DNA of 64,000 nucleotides, from assembly GCA_036924835.1 (NCBI GenBank), contig JBAGRR010000001.1, positions 1,550,001-1,614,000 on the forward strand, written 5' to 3'. The notes beneath the pieces are model-generated. The model made no database searches. It was not told the DNA's origin and saw nothing but the letters and a program-made list of their open reading frames with translations. The first letter of the stretch is position 1, and each line of letters starts with the position of its first letter. A program made the position numbers and the translations under genes. This DNA comes from Nitrobacteraceae bacterium AZCC 1564 (GTDB taxonomy: Bacteria > Pseudomonadota > Alphaproteobacteria > Rhizobiales > Xanthobacteraceae). Shown piece by piece: positions 34,700 through 44,407 of the stretch.

Positions 34700-36790
34700 A
34701 TGGAGTTTCGTATCGCGGATACCTTCACCGACAGCCTCGCCCGATTGACCGGCGATGAGCAAAAGGCGGTCAAGACCACCGCGTTTGACCTGCAGCTGAA
34801 TCCCGCGAATCCAGGCATGCGCTTCCATAAGCTCGACAAGGCCAAGGACAAGAATTTCTGGTCCGTGCGGGTGAACAGCGATATCCGTTTGATTGTCCAT
34901 CGGAGCGAACAGAACCTGCTGCTCTGTTACGTCGATCACCACGACAAAGCCTACGAATGGGCGGAGCGACGCAAGCTGGAGACCCACCCGAAGACCGGAG
35001 CTGCCCAGCTCGTCGAAATTCGTGAGACTGTGAAAGAGGTGCTCGTTCCGGTCTATGTGCAGACCGAATTGCCTTTGGTGCAAAGTCCGGCGGCGGAGAA
35101 GCCGCCTCTATTCGTAGGTGTCTCCGAGGACGAATTGTTAAGCTATGGCGTGCCGGCCGAATGGCTGGCGGACGTGAGGACGGCTACGGAGGACACTCTG
35201 CTAGTCCTAGCAGATCACTTGCCGGCTGAGGCAGCCGAAGCTCTGCTCGAATTGGCGACCGGCGGCAAGCCTCGCCCAGCTACTCCTTCGAAAGAGCTGA
35301 CAAGCCCGTTCGAACATCCAGACGCGCAGCGCCGCTTCAGAACCATGACCAATGTCGAAGAGCTGGAGCGCGCGCTCGATTTCCCCTGGGAAAAATGGAC
35401 GGTCTTTCTGCATCCAGAGCAGCGCGACATGGTCGAACGCGACTATTCCGGGCCAGCCCGCGTGTCGGGATCGGCTGGTACAGGGAAGACCATCGTGGCC
35501 TTGCATCGGGCGGCGCATCTCGCTCGGGCATATCCTCGGGCCCGCGTGCTTCTGACTACTTTTTCCGACACCCTCGCCCACGCGCTTCAGGTCAAGTTAC
35601 GCCGGCTATTGGGAAATGAACCGCGCCTCGGCGAGCGGATTGACGTGCACTCTCTGAGCAGCATCGGGCTCCGGCTCTACAAATCGCACATCGGGCCGGC
35701 AGCGATTGCGACCGCTGATGTTGTTCGAGATCTGATCGGAAAGGAAGCCGCCACAGTCGGAGCCCACAAATTCAGCCAGCGTTTCCTGATTGCGGAGTGG
35801 GACCAAGTTGTCGACGCTTGGCAGCTAAAATCGTGGGAGGCTTACCGGGACGTTGCCAGGCTCGGGCGCAAGACCCGTCTGCCGGAGGCGCAGCGGAAAC
35901 AATTATGGTCGATCTTCGAGCGCGTCCAGGCCGAACTGAGATCAAGACGGTTGATCACGTGGGCGGAGCTGTTCCGCTCGCTCGCTGATGCGATCGATCG
36001 TGAAAAGCGGATCGTCTTCGATTTTGCAGTCGTGGACGAAGCGCAGGACGTCAGTCCAGCCCATTTGAGATTCCTAGCGACACTTGGCGCCGACCGTCCG
36101 AACGCCCTGTTCTTCACGGGAGACCTCGGGCAGCGCATTTTCCAACAGCCCTTCTCCTGGAAATCGCTCGGCGTCGATATAAGGGGCCGCTCGCGGACCC
36201 TTCGCATCAACTATCGTACCTCACATCAGATTCGGATTCAGGCCGATCGCCTGCTCGGCCCTTCGGTCGCAGACGTCGATGGCTACACGGAGAAGCGGGA
36301 CGACGCAATTTCGGTCTTCAACGGCCCAGAGCCGACCATCCTGGCGCTTCGGGACGAAACCGACGAATGCACGGCGATTGGACGCTGGATCGCAGAACGG
36401 ATTGCAGCTGGCGCGCTCCCAAATGAATTCGGCGTCTTCGTGCGCTCCGAGGCGCAGTTCGACCGCGCCAGGGCCGCTGTCAAGGAGGCAGGTCTTCCCT
36501 TCAGGGTTCTCGACGAACGGGTCGAAACAGCGAGCGGACAAGTCTCAATTGCCACAATGCATTTGGCAAAGGGGCTGGAGTTTCGCGCTGTCGCCGTGAT
36601 GGCCTGCGACGACGAGATTATCCCCCTGCAGGAGCGGATCGAGAACGTGGGTGACGACGCTGATCTACAGGAGATTTACGACACCGAACGCCAGTTGCTC
36701 TACGTCGCCTGCACCCGCGCACGAGACCACCTTCTCGTTTCGGGCGTCACTCCAGTCTCTGAATTCCTGGACGATTTTCAGCACGGTTAG
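34700..36790 (+). CDS. UvrD-like SF1 helicase with N-terminal RelE-like domain
   Basis: A 696-residue protein from the ATG at 34700; a GTG at 34670 overlapping the previous gene is an alternative. Residues 1 to about 90 resemble a RelE/ParE fold: FTDSLARLTGDEQKAVKTTA, then RFHKLDKAKDKNFWSVRVN and DIRLIVHR. A linker leads to an SF1 helicase with Walker A GSAGTGKT (257-264), Walker B VVDEAQDVS, GDLGQRIFQ and MHLAKGLEFRAVAVMACDD. The last motif, VACTRARDHLLV, is typical of UvrD/Rep. The fusion may use the RelE-like part for binding rather than killing. It closes the five-gene restriction operon. Confidence 0.85.
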   Translation: MEFRIADTFTDSLARLTGDEQKAVKTTAFDLQLNPANPGMRFHKLDKAKDKNFWSVRVNSDIRLIVHRSEQNLLLCYVDHHDKAYEWAERRKLETHPKTGAAQLVEIRETVKEVLVPVYVQTELPLVQSPAAEKPPLFVGVSEDELLSYGVPAEWLADVRTATEDTLLVLADHLPAEAAEALLELATGGKPRPATPSKELTSPFEHPDAQRRFRTMTNVEELERALDFPWEKWTVFLHPEQRDMVERDYSGPARVSGSAGTGKTIVALHRAAHLARAYPRARVLLTTFSDTLAHALQVKLRRLLGNEPRLGERIDVHSLSSIGLRLYKSHIGPAAIATADVVRDLIGKEAATVGAHKFSQRFLIAEWDQVVDAWQLKSWEAYRDVARLGRKTRLPEAQRKQLWSIFERVQAELRSRRLITWAELFRSLADAIDREKRIVFDFAVVDEAQDVSPAHLRFLATLGADRPNALFFTGDLGQRIFQQPFSWKSLGVDIRGRSRTLRINYRTSHQIRIQADRLLGPSVADVDGYTEKRDDAISVFNGPEPTILALRDETDECTAIGRWIAERIAAGALPNEFGVFVRSEAQFDRARAAVKEAGLPFRVLDERVETASGQVSIATMHLAKGLEFRAVAVMACDDEIIPLQERIENVGDDADLQEIYDTERQLLYVACTRARDHLLVSGVTPVSEFLDDFQHG

Positions 36791-36930
36791 CCCTGATAGA
36801 ATTCTTTCGGGAGCTGCGGTCGCGCGTATGCGCGGATCTTCTCTTCGGCCCAGTACTGCCAGCGCGTCTGTCGCCGAATGTTCTTCAGCACTTGTTCTGC
36901 GGGCGATTTGCCCGGTCCAGATTTCTGTCT
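36787..36930 (-). pseudogene. IS3-family transposase OrfA remnant
   Basis: A minus-strand frame ending at a TAA (36787-36789) encodes a relic with GKSPAEQVLKNIRR and WAEEKIR, matching the N-terminus of rhizobial IS3-type OrfA proteins (PAEQVVKDIRRATR...SAEEKIR). After that the sequence diverges and stops, and a TGA lies in frame upstream. No terminal repeats or OrfB are seen. It fills most of the gap between the RelE-UvrD and Zorya genes and may mark the junction of two separately acquired defence modules. Confidence 0.5.
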
Positions 36931-37081
36931 TCACTCCTTACGGCTAGGATGAACCAGAACTCCCCCTTCGTGAAGACCCTCAATTTGTCTCAAGGGCGCT
37001 GACGGGGAACACGAATTGCAACCTGACCAACATAAATACTAAGATGCATGGTCTTGTTTGACAGAGCGGTTGGGGGATCAA

Positions 37082-38953
37082 ATGTCTTGGGTTGGGCGAT
37101 TGCTCATATGGAATGGCTATGTCCGCATTCTGGCGTTTTGGACAGTCGTTATCTCTATTATCGCCGGACTTGAGTACGTTTGGCCAGCATTTAACGCGAA
37201 TCTTATTCAGGATGTCACACTGAGGGCCGTCGCCGGTCAGTTGGAGGGAGTCAGCACCCCAGAATTCGCCTTTTCGCTGGCTGCGGGTCTTTGCAGCACA
37301 GCAGTTGCACTTTTGGTCGCATTTCTTTTGCTGCATGTAATCGCGATCTTGCTCTCCTTGTGGTTCGCTCGCCGCATGGTGACGCGGCATGGCGATATGA
37401 TCGCCTTCGCCGAAGCTTATGAGGATGTGTATGGAAAGCTCTCCCGCCATGCGCTAATCGGCCACGCGTGGCGAGAGTTCGACGAAACCCTCGTACTACC
37501 GGGCGATCTCGGACAACCCGTGTGCAATACCATTCGCCCGCAGGCGTTCCTCAATCTTGGCGTCGCACGCGATAAGCTGTTCGGCCTAAAGATGATGGGG
37601 AGCATTCCCGGATACTTTGTCGGAATTGGCCTGCTATTAACCTTTATTGGTTTGGTCCTCGCGCTCAACAAAGCAGCAATGGGTGCCAGTAGCGCTGACG
37701 CTGGCGCCATGCAGAACGCAACCCGCGAGCTCCTTCAGGTCGCAACGTTCAAATTCGCCACCTCCATCGCAGGTCTTGGCGCATCTATCGCACTATCATT
37801 GTGTTTTCGTACCTTTACGATTTGGATGGAGGACGCCTTCAACGCATTCTGCCACGCGGTCGAAGCCAAATTGAAATACACCGCACCGCAGTCGATTGCG
37901 GTCGAGATGAGTGCGCTAATGGCGCAGCAGGTTGCCGAACTCAAGTCCATCAATAGTGAAGCTTTCTTCACTCGAATGGGCGAAACAATCTCTCCGAGGA
38001 TCGAGTCCGCGTTCAGCATGGCCATGGCGCCAGTAACCGCCAGCATCGACGGAGCGATCGCCAAGTTATCGGATAACAGCCAAACCGGCATTGAGTCCTT
38101 GATCGATCGTTTTACCGAGTCCGTTCAAGGCGGTGCAGGGGTCGAGCTGAGGGAGCTTGCGCAGGGCCTCGCCAATATGCAGGTTTCTCTCGCGGAAACG
38201 CAGCGGGGCTTGCAAGGAACCGGCGAAGATTTCGGGAAGCGCCTATCAGCGGCGGCCGAGGGATTGGAAAGGCTGGTTGCTTCTGCGGGTGACCGCGTGA
38301 CGGGCGCGCAGGAGCAAGCGGCGCACTCTATCGCCGATGCAGCCACCCAGGCCGCTGAGGGGATGAAGCTTGGGCTCGCCGAAGTTATGGAGCGGGTCCG
38401 TAGCGAAATTGAGAGGTTTGCTCAGGCGCTGCAGGCCTCAGAGGTAGCAATGGTGACGCAGGTCGGCGCAATGGGCGAGACCACAGCCCAAACACGACAA
38501 GTTTCGGACGCATTCGGACGCACCGCACAAGAAATTCGCGCTGCTTCAACGCCGTTTGTGCAATCCGGCGAGCGAATCGCGCGAGCAAGCGAGGCGATGG
38601 CGCAATCGCTTCAGCAATCCGCGTCCTCGCTCGATAGCAGTCAGCTTGCGTCAAAGGAGTTGGCGGCGTCGATAGCTCAGCAAAGTGAGCGCCTCGCTGA
38701 TATGTGGCGCGGTTACGTGGCGCAGTTCGACCGCGTGGATCAGGAACTGGGGCGCTCCGTCGAAAAGCTGGCCGAAGCGACCCAAAGCCAGGCGCAAACG
38801 CTGGTCGATTATGCTCAGAAGGTTGATCAAGGGTTGGCACGTGCAGTGGAGAAGCTCAACCCATTGCTCGACGGAATTAGGGAGAACACCGAGGACTTTG
38901 GCGACGCTGTCGAAAGCCTTAGCAACGCGTTTGGCCGCCAGGCGGCCGAATGA
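37082..38953 (+). CDS. zorA: Zorya anti-phage system protein ZorA (MotA/ExbB-like)
   Basis: A 623-residue protein; the ATG at 37082 follows a GGGGGA ribosome site and is preferred to a TTG at 37058. The N-terminal third has MotA/ExbB-type membrane segments (about 12-35, 62-92, 165-190 and 210-235), including IPGYFVGIGLLLTFIGLVLA. The remaining 380 residues form a long, mostly helical cytoplasmic tail with repeated Ala/Gln/Glu heptad-like patterns, a hallmark of ZorA. ZorA and ZorB form a proton-driven inner-membrane motor that senses phage entry. It is followed by zorB after 16 bp. Confidence 0.93.
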   Translation: MSWVGRLLIWNGYVRILAFWTVVISIIAGLEYVWPAFNANLIQDVTLRAVAGQLEGVSTPEFAFSLAAGLCSTAVALLVAFLLLHVIAILLSLWFARRMVTRHGDMIAFAEAYEDVYGKLSRHALIGHAWREFDETLVLPGDLGQPVCNTIRPQAFLNLGVARDKLFGLKMMGSIPGYFVGIGLLLTFIGLVLALNKAAMGASSADAGAMQNATRELLQVATFKFATSIAGLGASIALSLCFRTFTIWMEDAFNAFCHAVEAKLKYTAPQSIAVEMSALMAQQVAELKSINSEAFFTRMGETISPRIESAFSMAMAPVTASIDGAIAKLSDNSQTGIESLIDRFTESVQGGAGVELRELAQGLANMQVSLAETQRGLQGTGEDFGKRLSAAAEGLERLVASAGDRVTGAQEQAAHSIADAATQAAEGMKLGLAEVMERVRSEIERFAQALQASEVAMVTQVGAMGETTAQTRQVSDAFGRTAQEIRAASTPFVQSGERIARASEAMAQSLQQSASSLDSSQLASKELAASIAQQSERLADMWRGYVAQFDRVDQELGRSVEKLAEATQSQAQTLVDYAQKVDQGLARAVEKLNPLLDGIRENTEDFGDAVESLSNAFGRQAAE

Positions 38954-38969
38954 TGCAGGGTTCTAACCT

Positions 38970-39860
38970 ATGATAGTAGAAAACGAAGCCAACGCCGGTG
39001 CCGCCGCGGAAGAAGGCGAGAACTACTTCATCTCGATGACCGACATGATGGTCGGTGTTCTATTCATATTCATCATCATGTTGATGGTGTTCGCACACGA
39101 CTTTCGCAGCAAAACCGACGTCCAAGAAGACGCTATCAAGGTGGCGCGCGAGGTCGCGCGGAAGTTGGACGCTCTCCAGCAGCAGACTCGGAATGAAGTG
39201 GCTGCCCTTGATGCGGCACGCGAAACGCGGCGACAATTGCTAAACGATCTTCGAAGAGAGTTGCAGCGCGATGGGCTGGACGTTGAGATCGACGAAGTGA
39301 GCGGCGTGCTACGTCTCACAGAAGATGCCATTCGATTTCGTTCGGACGAATCCCTGCTCCTCGATCCACCTCTTGGCACCTCTCGCATCAACGTCAGGCG
39401 AATTGCGCGCGTTCTAGCTCGCGTGCTTCCTAATTATACCGCGTGCCGTGTCGCGCCGACGCCAACAGGTGTTCTTGCCTGTCGCGATCGCCCGGGCTCA
39501 ACCGTAGAAACCGTGTTCATCGAAGGGCATACCGACACCACTGGCATTGACGAGCGAAATTGGCAACTTTCAACGGAGCGGGCCGTCAACACCTATCGAG
39601 AACTGATCGCCAGCTCCCCTGACCTCCGAACACTTCGCAATCAAAGGCACGAGGAGATCATCTCGGTCTCCGGCTACTCATCAACGCGGCCGATTGATCC
39701 GGCGAATTCGCGAGCGGCCAGGGACAAGAATCGCCGCATCGACCTTCGCTTTGTTATGGAAGTGGATGCCCGCGAACGGCTGCGTGAGGTGCTGCGTCTT
39801 ACCGATGAGATGCGCGGCGAGATTGAACGGCTTACCAACGCTGCGGGAGGCCGCCGGTGA
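38970..39860 (+). CDS. zorB: Zorya protein ZorB (MotB/OmpA-like)
   Basis: A 296-residue protein. A single membrane helix (about 26-46) is preceded by SMTD, with Asp25 at the position of the proton-carrying Asp of MotB/ZorB. A helical linker follows, then a C-terminal OmpA/MotB peptidoglycan-binding domain with IEGHTDTTG and NRRIDLRFVM. It would anchor the ZorA motor to the cell wall. The stop overlaps the zorC GTG start by 4 bp. Confidence 0.93.
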   Translation: MIVENEANAGAAAEEGENYFISMTDMMVGVLFIFIIMLMVFAHDFRSKTDVQEDAIKVAREVARKLDALQQQTRNEVAALDAARETRRQLLNDLRRELQRDGLDVEIDEVSGVLRLTEDAIRFRSDESLLLDPPLGTSRINVRRIARVLARVLPNYTACRVAPTPTGVLACRDRPGSTVETVFIEGHTDTTGIDERNWQLSTERAVNTYRELIASSPDLRTLRNQRHEEIISVSGYSSTRPIDPANSRAARDKNRRIDLRFVMEVDARERLREVLRLTDEMRGEIERLTNAAGGRR

Positions 39861-41239
39861 GTGCGCTGAAAGAAGCCGCCGCCGCGATGCGCGGAATCGT
39901 CCAGCCCTTGCGCATGCCAGACACGCCCGCCGTCGCGCGGAGCGCTGCCAAGATCTCTGATAACGCCCCAGGTCTAGCACAGCCGCGATCCGGTACGGAT
40001 TACGACGCCAAGGCCAAGATGCTTCAGTCCAAAATCAGCAAGGGACAGCCGCTTGACGCGCGCGACGCCAGAGACGGTGCTTGGTGCCTTTGGATCACAG
40101 AACCCGCGCTCGCAGACCATCCGGTCATTCTGCGCGCCGTACTCGCGGCAATCGAACACTCGGAACGCAAACGTCCCGCTCGAGCGCTCGCAACCTCCTA
40201 CCTATCGAGTTTCGCTCCGCGCCGTGCAGCCGTCCCAGACACGTCCGGCACGTTGATGCGCATTGCTGACCGCCTGGGAAAACCGTGGGATACGTTACAG
40301 TCCCGTTATGCCCTCTTCGACCATATAAATGGCCACGAGAACGTGGCACGTGCGGCCGTGGTCGAGCGAACTCCGCCAAGTTCCATTCTTCAAAATAGTG
40401 GATTGCCCGCGTTCGATGCCAGGTCGGGCTTTGCAAAGGCCTGTGCAGAAGCGGCTCTAAAGTTGATCGAGAGCGGCGCTGAGAAAGATCCCGAGGTTTG
40501 CCTCGATTTGGTTCAGCGAGTCGCGCTCGATGAACACCAAAAGCTGATATTCGATGATCACGGTCCGCTGGTCGCGAATGCGCTAACCCTTCACTTCGAA
40601 ACACCGCCGAGGAAGAGTCTTCAAAATCGAACTATCGCTCTGCTAGTCAGCCTGTTTGGCGACCCGCGCCTGCCCAAATCCAACTGGACCCGTATGCCGA
40701 AGGCCGAGGAAATCGTTCGCCGATGGCTTACAGAGTTGTCTCTCAGACAGTTCCTAGACATCGTAGACAACCTGGCCATTGAACGTATGTGGAAGTATCG
40801 GCGCGCGTTCTGGGAGGCGGTATTACGCTCAGAACTCATTGCAGACGCATGGGTTGTTTTCGATCCGCAAGGGGCTCTAGCCGCCAGGCGCGCCCTTGGT
40901 AAAGCCGCATCGTTCGGGACATTCGACGGGAGCGTACAGACAGGCCAAGCCGCTCTTATCCTGCGGATCGGTCGAGGTGTCGTAGCCGAGTGGAGTCACA
41001 ACGGCAAATGCGTCATTTGGTCAGACGCGGAACGCCGCGACGCCCCACAATTATATCTAAGCCGTTACACCCCTGCCACTCTTCGCTCCCCGACTGCATC
41101 TGACGATCTCAATAGACCTGTTTTTGCGGTATCGCACGTCTCACCCGATACCTACGCCTGGCAAACCAAAGTGGCTGCAAAGATCCACCAAATGACGAAC
41201 GTCCGCATCCAGCAATCCCAATATACGGTACGCTCCTGA
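39857..41239 (+). CDS. zorC: Zorya protein ZorC (EH_Signature domain)
   Basis: A 460-residue protein in the zorC position of a type I system. The middle and C-terminal parts show the EH_Signature-type features: basic/aromatic helical segments around 270-320, including EIVRRWLTELS and FLDIVDNLAIERMWKYRRAFWEA, and a C-terminal beta-rich part with GRGVVAEWSHNGKCVIW. ZorC is a DNA-binding cytoplasmic effector component. The gene overlaps zorB by 4 bp and ends 1 base into the zorD start codon (TGATG), so all four genes are coupled. Identity rests partly on gene order. Confidence 0.88.
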   Translation: MSALKEAAAAMRGIVQPLRMPDTPAVARSAAKISDNAPGLAQPRSGTDYDAKAKMLQSKISKGQPLDARDARDGAWCLWITEPALADHPVILRAVLAAIEHSERKRPARALATSYLSSFAPRRAAVPDTSGTLMRIADRLGKPWDTLQSRYALFDHINGHENVARAAVVERTPPSSILQNSGLPAFDARSGFAKACAEAALKLIESGAEKDPEVCLDLVQRVALDEHQKLIFDDHGPLVANALTLHFETPPRKSLQNRTIALLVSLFGDPRLPKSNWTRMPKAEEIVRRWLTELSLRQFLDIVDNLAIERMWKYRRAFWEAVLRSELIADAWVVFDPQGALAARRALGKAASFGTFDGSVQTGQAALILRIGRGVVAEWSHNGKCVIWSDAERRDAPQLYLSRYTPATLRSPTASDDLNRPVFAVSHVSPDTYAWQTKVAAKIHQMTNVRIQQSQYTVRS

Positions 41240-44200
41240 TGTCGGCCGCCTTTCAACCTACGATCGACGTAGAGGGCATCCGCATTATTGCGACACAACG
41301 TCGGCTCCTCTCAAAAACTACCGTTCCGCCACTCAATTGGCCAGCGCTTGAAGGTCGTCACGGCGTTGCAGGTAGCGTCGTCCTAGCTTGCGTTCAACGC
41401 GGCCAGGCCGCGATCGACGGCGACGCTGTCTTGCTTTGCCACAACTCAGCAGCGGATTTACCTAGTTCGATCGCAGATACACTTGGCTTGCCATCTCTTT
41501 CGACTCTCTCCGCGACACTCTCCTTCGACGGAAGAATAGAAGAAGCATCAAGCCGCATCCGTGTTCGCTGGTATGATGCGAACACGCGCGCTGTTGCAGC
41601 CGAGAGGATCGGTGCCTTTATACGATCGGGAGGCCAGATCGCGCGACTCACGAGCACCCTCTACGAGCTTCTTAACCGAATCGATGCATTCAACGTCACG
41701 CGGGGAGCTGAAGTTGAAACACGTATTGCGGCATGGGGGCCGGTCCAAGATGCTCTGCAAACAGTGACCGGAGCGTCCGTCGAACGTCACGATTATCTAA
41801 AAAGTCTCAGTATTTATCAGGCCGGCAGCTTCGCGCTCGATGTCCGCGAGACGAGCCACGGCATCGACTTCGTGCCCGTCTTAATGAGCCGATCAAAGGG
41901 TGTTTCGCTTGAGGATAATGCGCCCATTGGTGAGGGAGATGATCCAATCTACGGCATAAATGGCGTTCGAGATGAGGATGCCGACGCGCTGTTACCGCCC
42001 GAGCTCCAGAAGAGATTTGTCGACGACCGCTTCGCTCGCCGCGAACCCACGCGCGATGCCTATGTGCTGGGTCGAAATGTGTATTTGGTCGTCGATCCAG
42101 ACTTGAAGATAGCGCTCGACGTTGTGCGTCAGAAACGAGCTGGGTCCGACAAGGACCGCAGGGACTTCGTCCGCAACCCCCGTCCACACATTACCGAAGC
42201 GATTGGGCGTGACGGGGCAGCCGATGTGGTGGCGACGCTCTTCGTCGAAACCGAACAATACTCTGAACGGATTCTCGGCCTCGGCGTGTGGGAAGCACCG
42301 AAATTAATGTGGCTAAAGCGTCAAGCACAGCAATGGCTGCCAGAAGGCTTTCCGCTGCATCTCGGACAACGCATCGTGACGGTGACCGAAACCGAGATCA
42401 GCGACCTTAAAGCGACAGTGAGCGAGGCCAAAGCCGCCGAACATCCAACGGTGACAGTACAAGGCGAGGCCCATCCCACACGAGAGGTAGACGACGCTCT
42501 GTCTGCAATTCCTCCCTGGACGCCGCAGCCAAACAATCCTGACCAAGAGCTACCAGATTCGACTTCCGAACGGTCAGACCAACCGTCCGAGAATCCAGTC
42601 GAACGCGACGATAAGCGCCTCGTCATTGCAGAAAATCTCGAGGCCGCCGCATTTCACGCCAAACTACGGCCTCGTCCGATGTTGGCGAAGGGTGAACTCC
42701 CGCGCGACCTGATAGCAAACACTACGGCACCGAAACCGCACCAGATCCAGGGCTTCGATTGGCTGGTAAAGGCTTGGGCATCAGGGCTTCCAGGCGTGCT
42801 GCTAGCGGACGACATGGGGCTCGGTAAAACGTTTCAAGCTCTCGCATTTCTTAGCTGGGTCCGCCGAAACCAATCTTTGGCGGCACCCGCCGGCCGGCCG
42901 GCTCCTAAGCGAGGTCCGATTCTAATCGTTGCCCCCACTGCGCTTCTGAACAACTGGATTGCTGAGGCGGAACGGCACCTCGTTGCCAGCGCCCTGGCCG
43001 AGCGTATCGACGCATTTGGGAGCGGAATCCGCCGGCTTAAGAAAGTTAAGACGACCGATTGGACTCCTGAGGATAGTTTAGATGTCGACGCGCTCCGTAA
43101 AGCGGACTGGATACTTACGACTTACGAAACGCTTGCTGACAACCATCGTGCGTTCGCGCGCGTGCCCTGCTCGGTCGCCGTTTTCGATGAGATGCAGAAA
43201 GTAAAATCGCCAGGAACCATTAACACGCACGCTGCCAAGACCATCAATGCAGATTTTGTGCTGGGGCTGACAGGTACACCGATCGAGAACCGCATTGAAG
43301 ATCTCTGGTGCATCATGGATCGCGTAACGCCAGGTATGCTAGGCGACTTGAAATCCTTCTCGGCCACTTATGGAGAGAATGATACTAAAGCGCTCGTTGC
43401 GCTCAAGGAGCGCCTCGACAGGCCCAAGAACGGGGTCCCGGCTCCCATGCTCCGGCGCATGAAGGAGGCGATCCTTGAAGGCTTGCCAAAGAAGACCGTG
43501 CTTTCTTATCCGATTTCTATGCCGGCCCCTCAAGCGGCCGCCTATGCCGAGGCCGTGCGTAGCGCCCGCTCCGGCGCTACGGACATGGGTGCGATGCTGA
43601 AGGCCATCCACGCCTTTCGCGGAATATCTCTTCATCCCGACGGCGCTGAAGGAGTCGATGGTTACGACGCTGCAGCAGTCAAACTTTGGGTAGCTCGGTC
43701 AGCGCGGTTAACGAAGACCGTCGAAGTGCTACAAGATATTCAAGGCAGGGGTGAAAAGGCCATCGTATTCCTTGAGGATCTCTCACTTCAAAGGGTGCTT
43801 GCGGCAGCAGCAACCACGTTGTTCCGCCTGCGCATTGAGCCAGCTATCATAAACGGGACAGTACCCGGCCCGAAGCGTCAGGGTATCGTCGACGCATTCC
43901 AAGGAGGCGAACCCGGCTTCGATCTCTTGATCCTTTCGCCTAAGGCTGCGGGTATTGGCCTGACTATTACGGCCGCCAACCATGTCGTCCATCTTAGTCG
44001 TTGGTGGAATCCGGCTGTGGAAGACCAATGCAATGATCGCGCTTATCGAATTGGCCAGGTGAAGCCGGTGACGATTCACCTCCCGATAGCAGTCCATCCC
44101 ATCTATGGAGATGCCTCTTTCGACGTCACGCTTGACGGCCTGCTCACACGTAAACGCTCCCTTTCTCACAACATGCTTGCCCCGCCTGTTGCGGACACCG

Positions 44201-44241
44201 ACGTTAATACTCTGTTTGGAGCGACGGTAAAGGCAGCCTGA
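41239..44241 (+). CDS. zorD: Zorya protein ZorD (SNF2-like helicase/nuclease)
   Basis: A 1000-residue SNF2/SF2 translocase. The N-terminal 450 residues are family-specific. The ATPase core has DDMGLGKT (524-531), a Walker B variant DEMQ (650-653) in place of DEAH, GLTGTPIENR, and the C-terminal helicase motifs SPKAAGIGLT and DRAYRIGQ. ZorD degrades or translocates on phage DNA after activation by the ZorAB motor. With ZorC and no ZorE it defines a type I Zorya. The gene converges with the UvrD-like gene 166 bp further on. Confidence 0.92.
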   Translation: MSAAFQPTIDVEGIRIIATQRRLLSKTTVPPLNWPALEGRHGVAGSVVLACVQRGQAAIDGDAVLLCHNSAADLPSSIADTLGLPSLSTLSATLSFDGRIEEASSRIRVRWYDANTRAVAAERIGAFIRSGGQIARLTSTLYELLNRIDAFNVTRGAEVETRIAAWGPVQDALQTVTGASVERHDYLKSLSIYQAGSFALDVRETSHGIDFVPVLMSRSKGVSLEDNAPIGEGDDPIYGINGVRDEDADALLPPELQKRFVDDRFARREPTRDAYVLGRNVYLVVDPDLKIALDVVRQKRAGSDKDRRDFVRNPRPHITEAIGRDGAADVVATLFVETEQYSERILGLGVWEAPKLMWLKRQAQQWLPEGFPLHLGQRIVTVTETEISDLKATVSEAKAAEHPTVTVQGEAHPTREVDDALSAIPPWTPQPNNPDQELPDSTSERSDQPSENPVERDDKRLVIAENLEAAAFHAKLRPRPMLAKGELPRDLIANTTAPKPHQIQGFDWLVKAWASGLPGVLLADDMGLGKTFQALAFLSWVRRNQSLAAPAGRPAPKRGPILIVAPTALLNNWIAEAERHLVASALAERIDAFGSGIRRLKKVKTTDWTPEDSLDVDALRKADWILTTYETLADNHRAFARVPCSVAVFDEMQKVKSPGTINTHAAKTINADFVLGLTGTPIENRIEDLWCIMDRVTPGMLGDLKSFSATYGENDTKALVALKERLDRPKNGVPAPMLRRMKEAILEGLPKKTVLSYPISMPAPQAAAYAEAVRSARSGATDMGAMLKAIHAFRGISLHPDGAEGVDGYDAAAVKLWVARSARLTKTVEVLQDIQGRGEKAIVFLEDLSLQRVLAAAATTLFRLRIEPAIINGTVPGPKRQGIVDAFQGGEPGFDLLILSPKAAGIGLTITAANHVVHLSRWWNPAVEDQCNDRAYRIGQVKPVTIHLPIAVHPIYGDASFDVTLDGLLTRKRSLSHNMLAPPVADTDVNTLFGATVKAA

Positions 44242-44407
44242 TATTCCAGACCCATTAAGCGAATGGGCGGGTGACACACCATCCATAGGTCAAGTTGAAT
44301 CTTGATGATCCACCAAAACCGCTGGCGGAAGGTATGCAAAATCGCATCGGCATTGCCTCATCGAAAGACCAGGCAGTGTCAACCCTTCTGATTGCGACGA
44401 TGTTGTC

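Noticed and set aside
44251-44267. Terminator between zorD and the UvrD-like gene
   Set aside because: CCCATT/AATGGG is only a 6-bp stem and no T-run follows on either strand.
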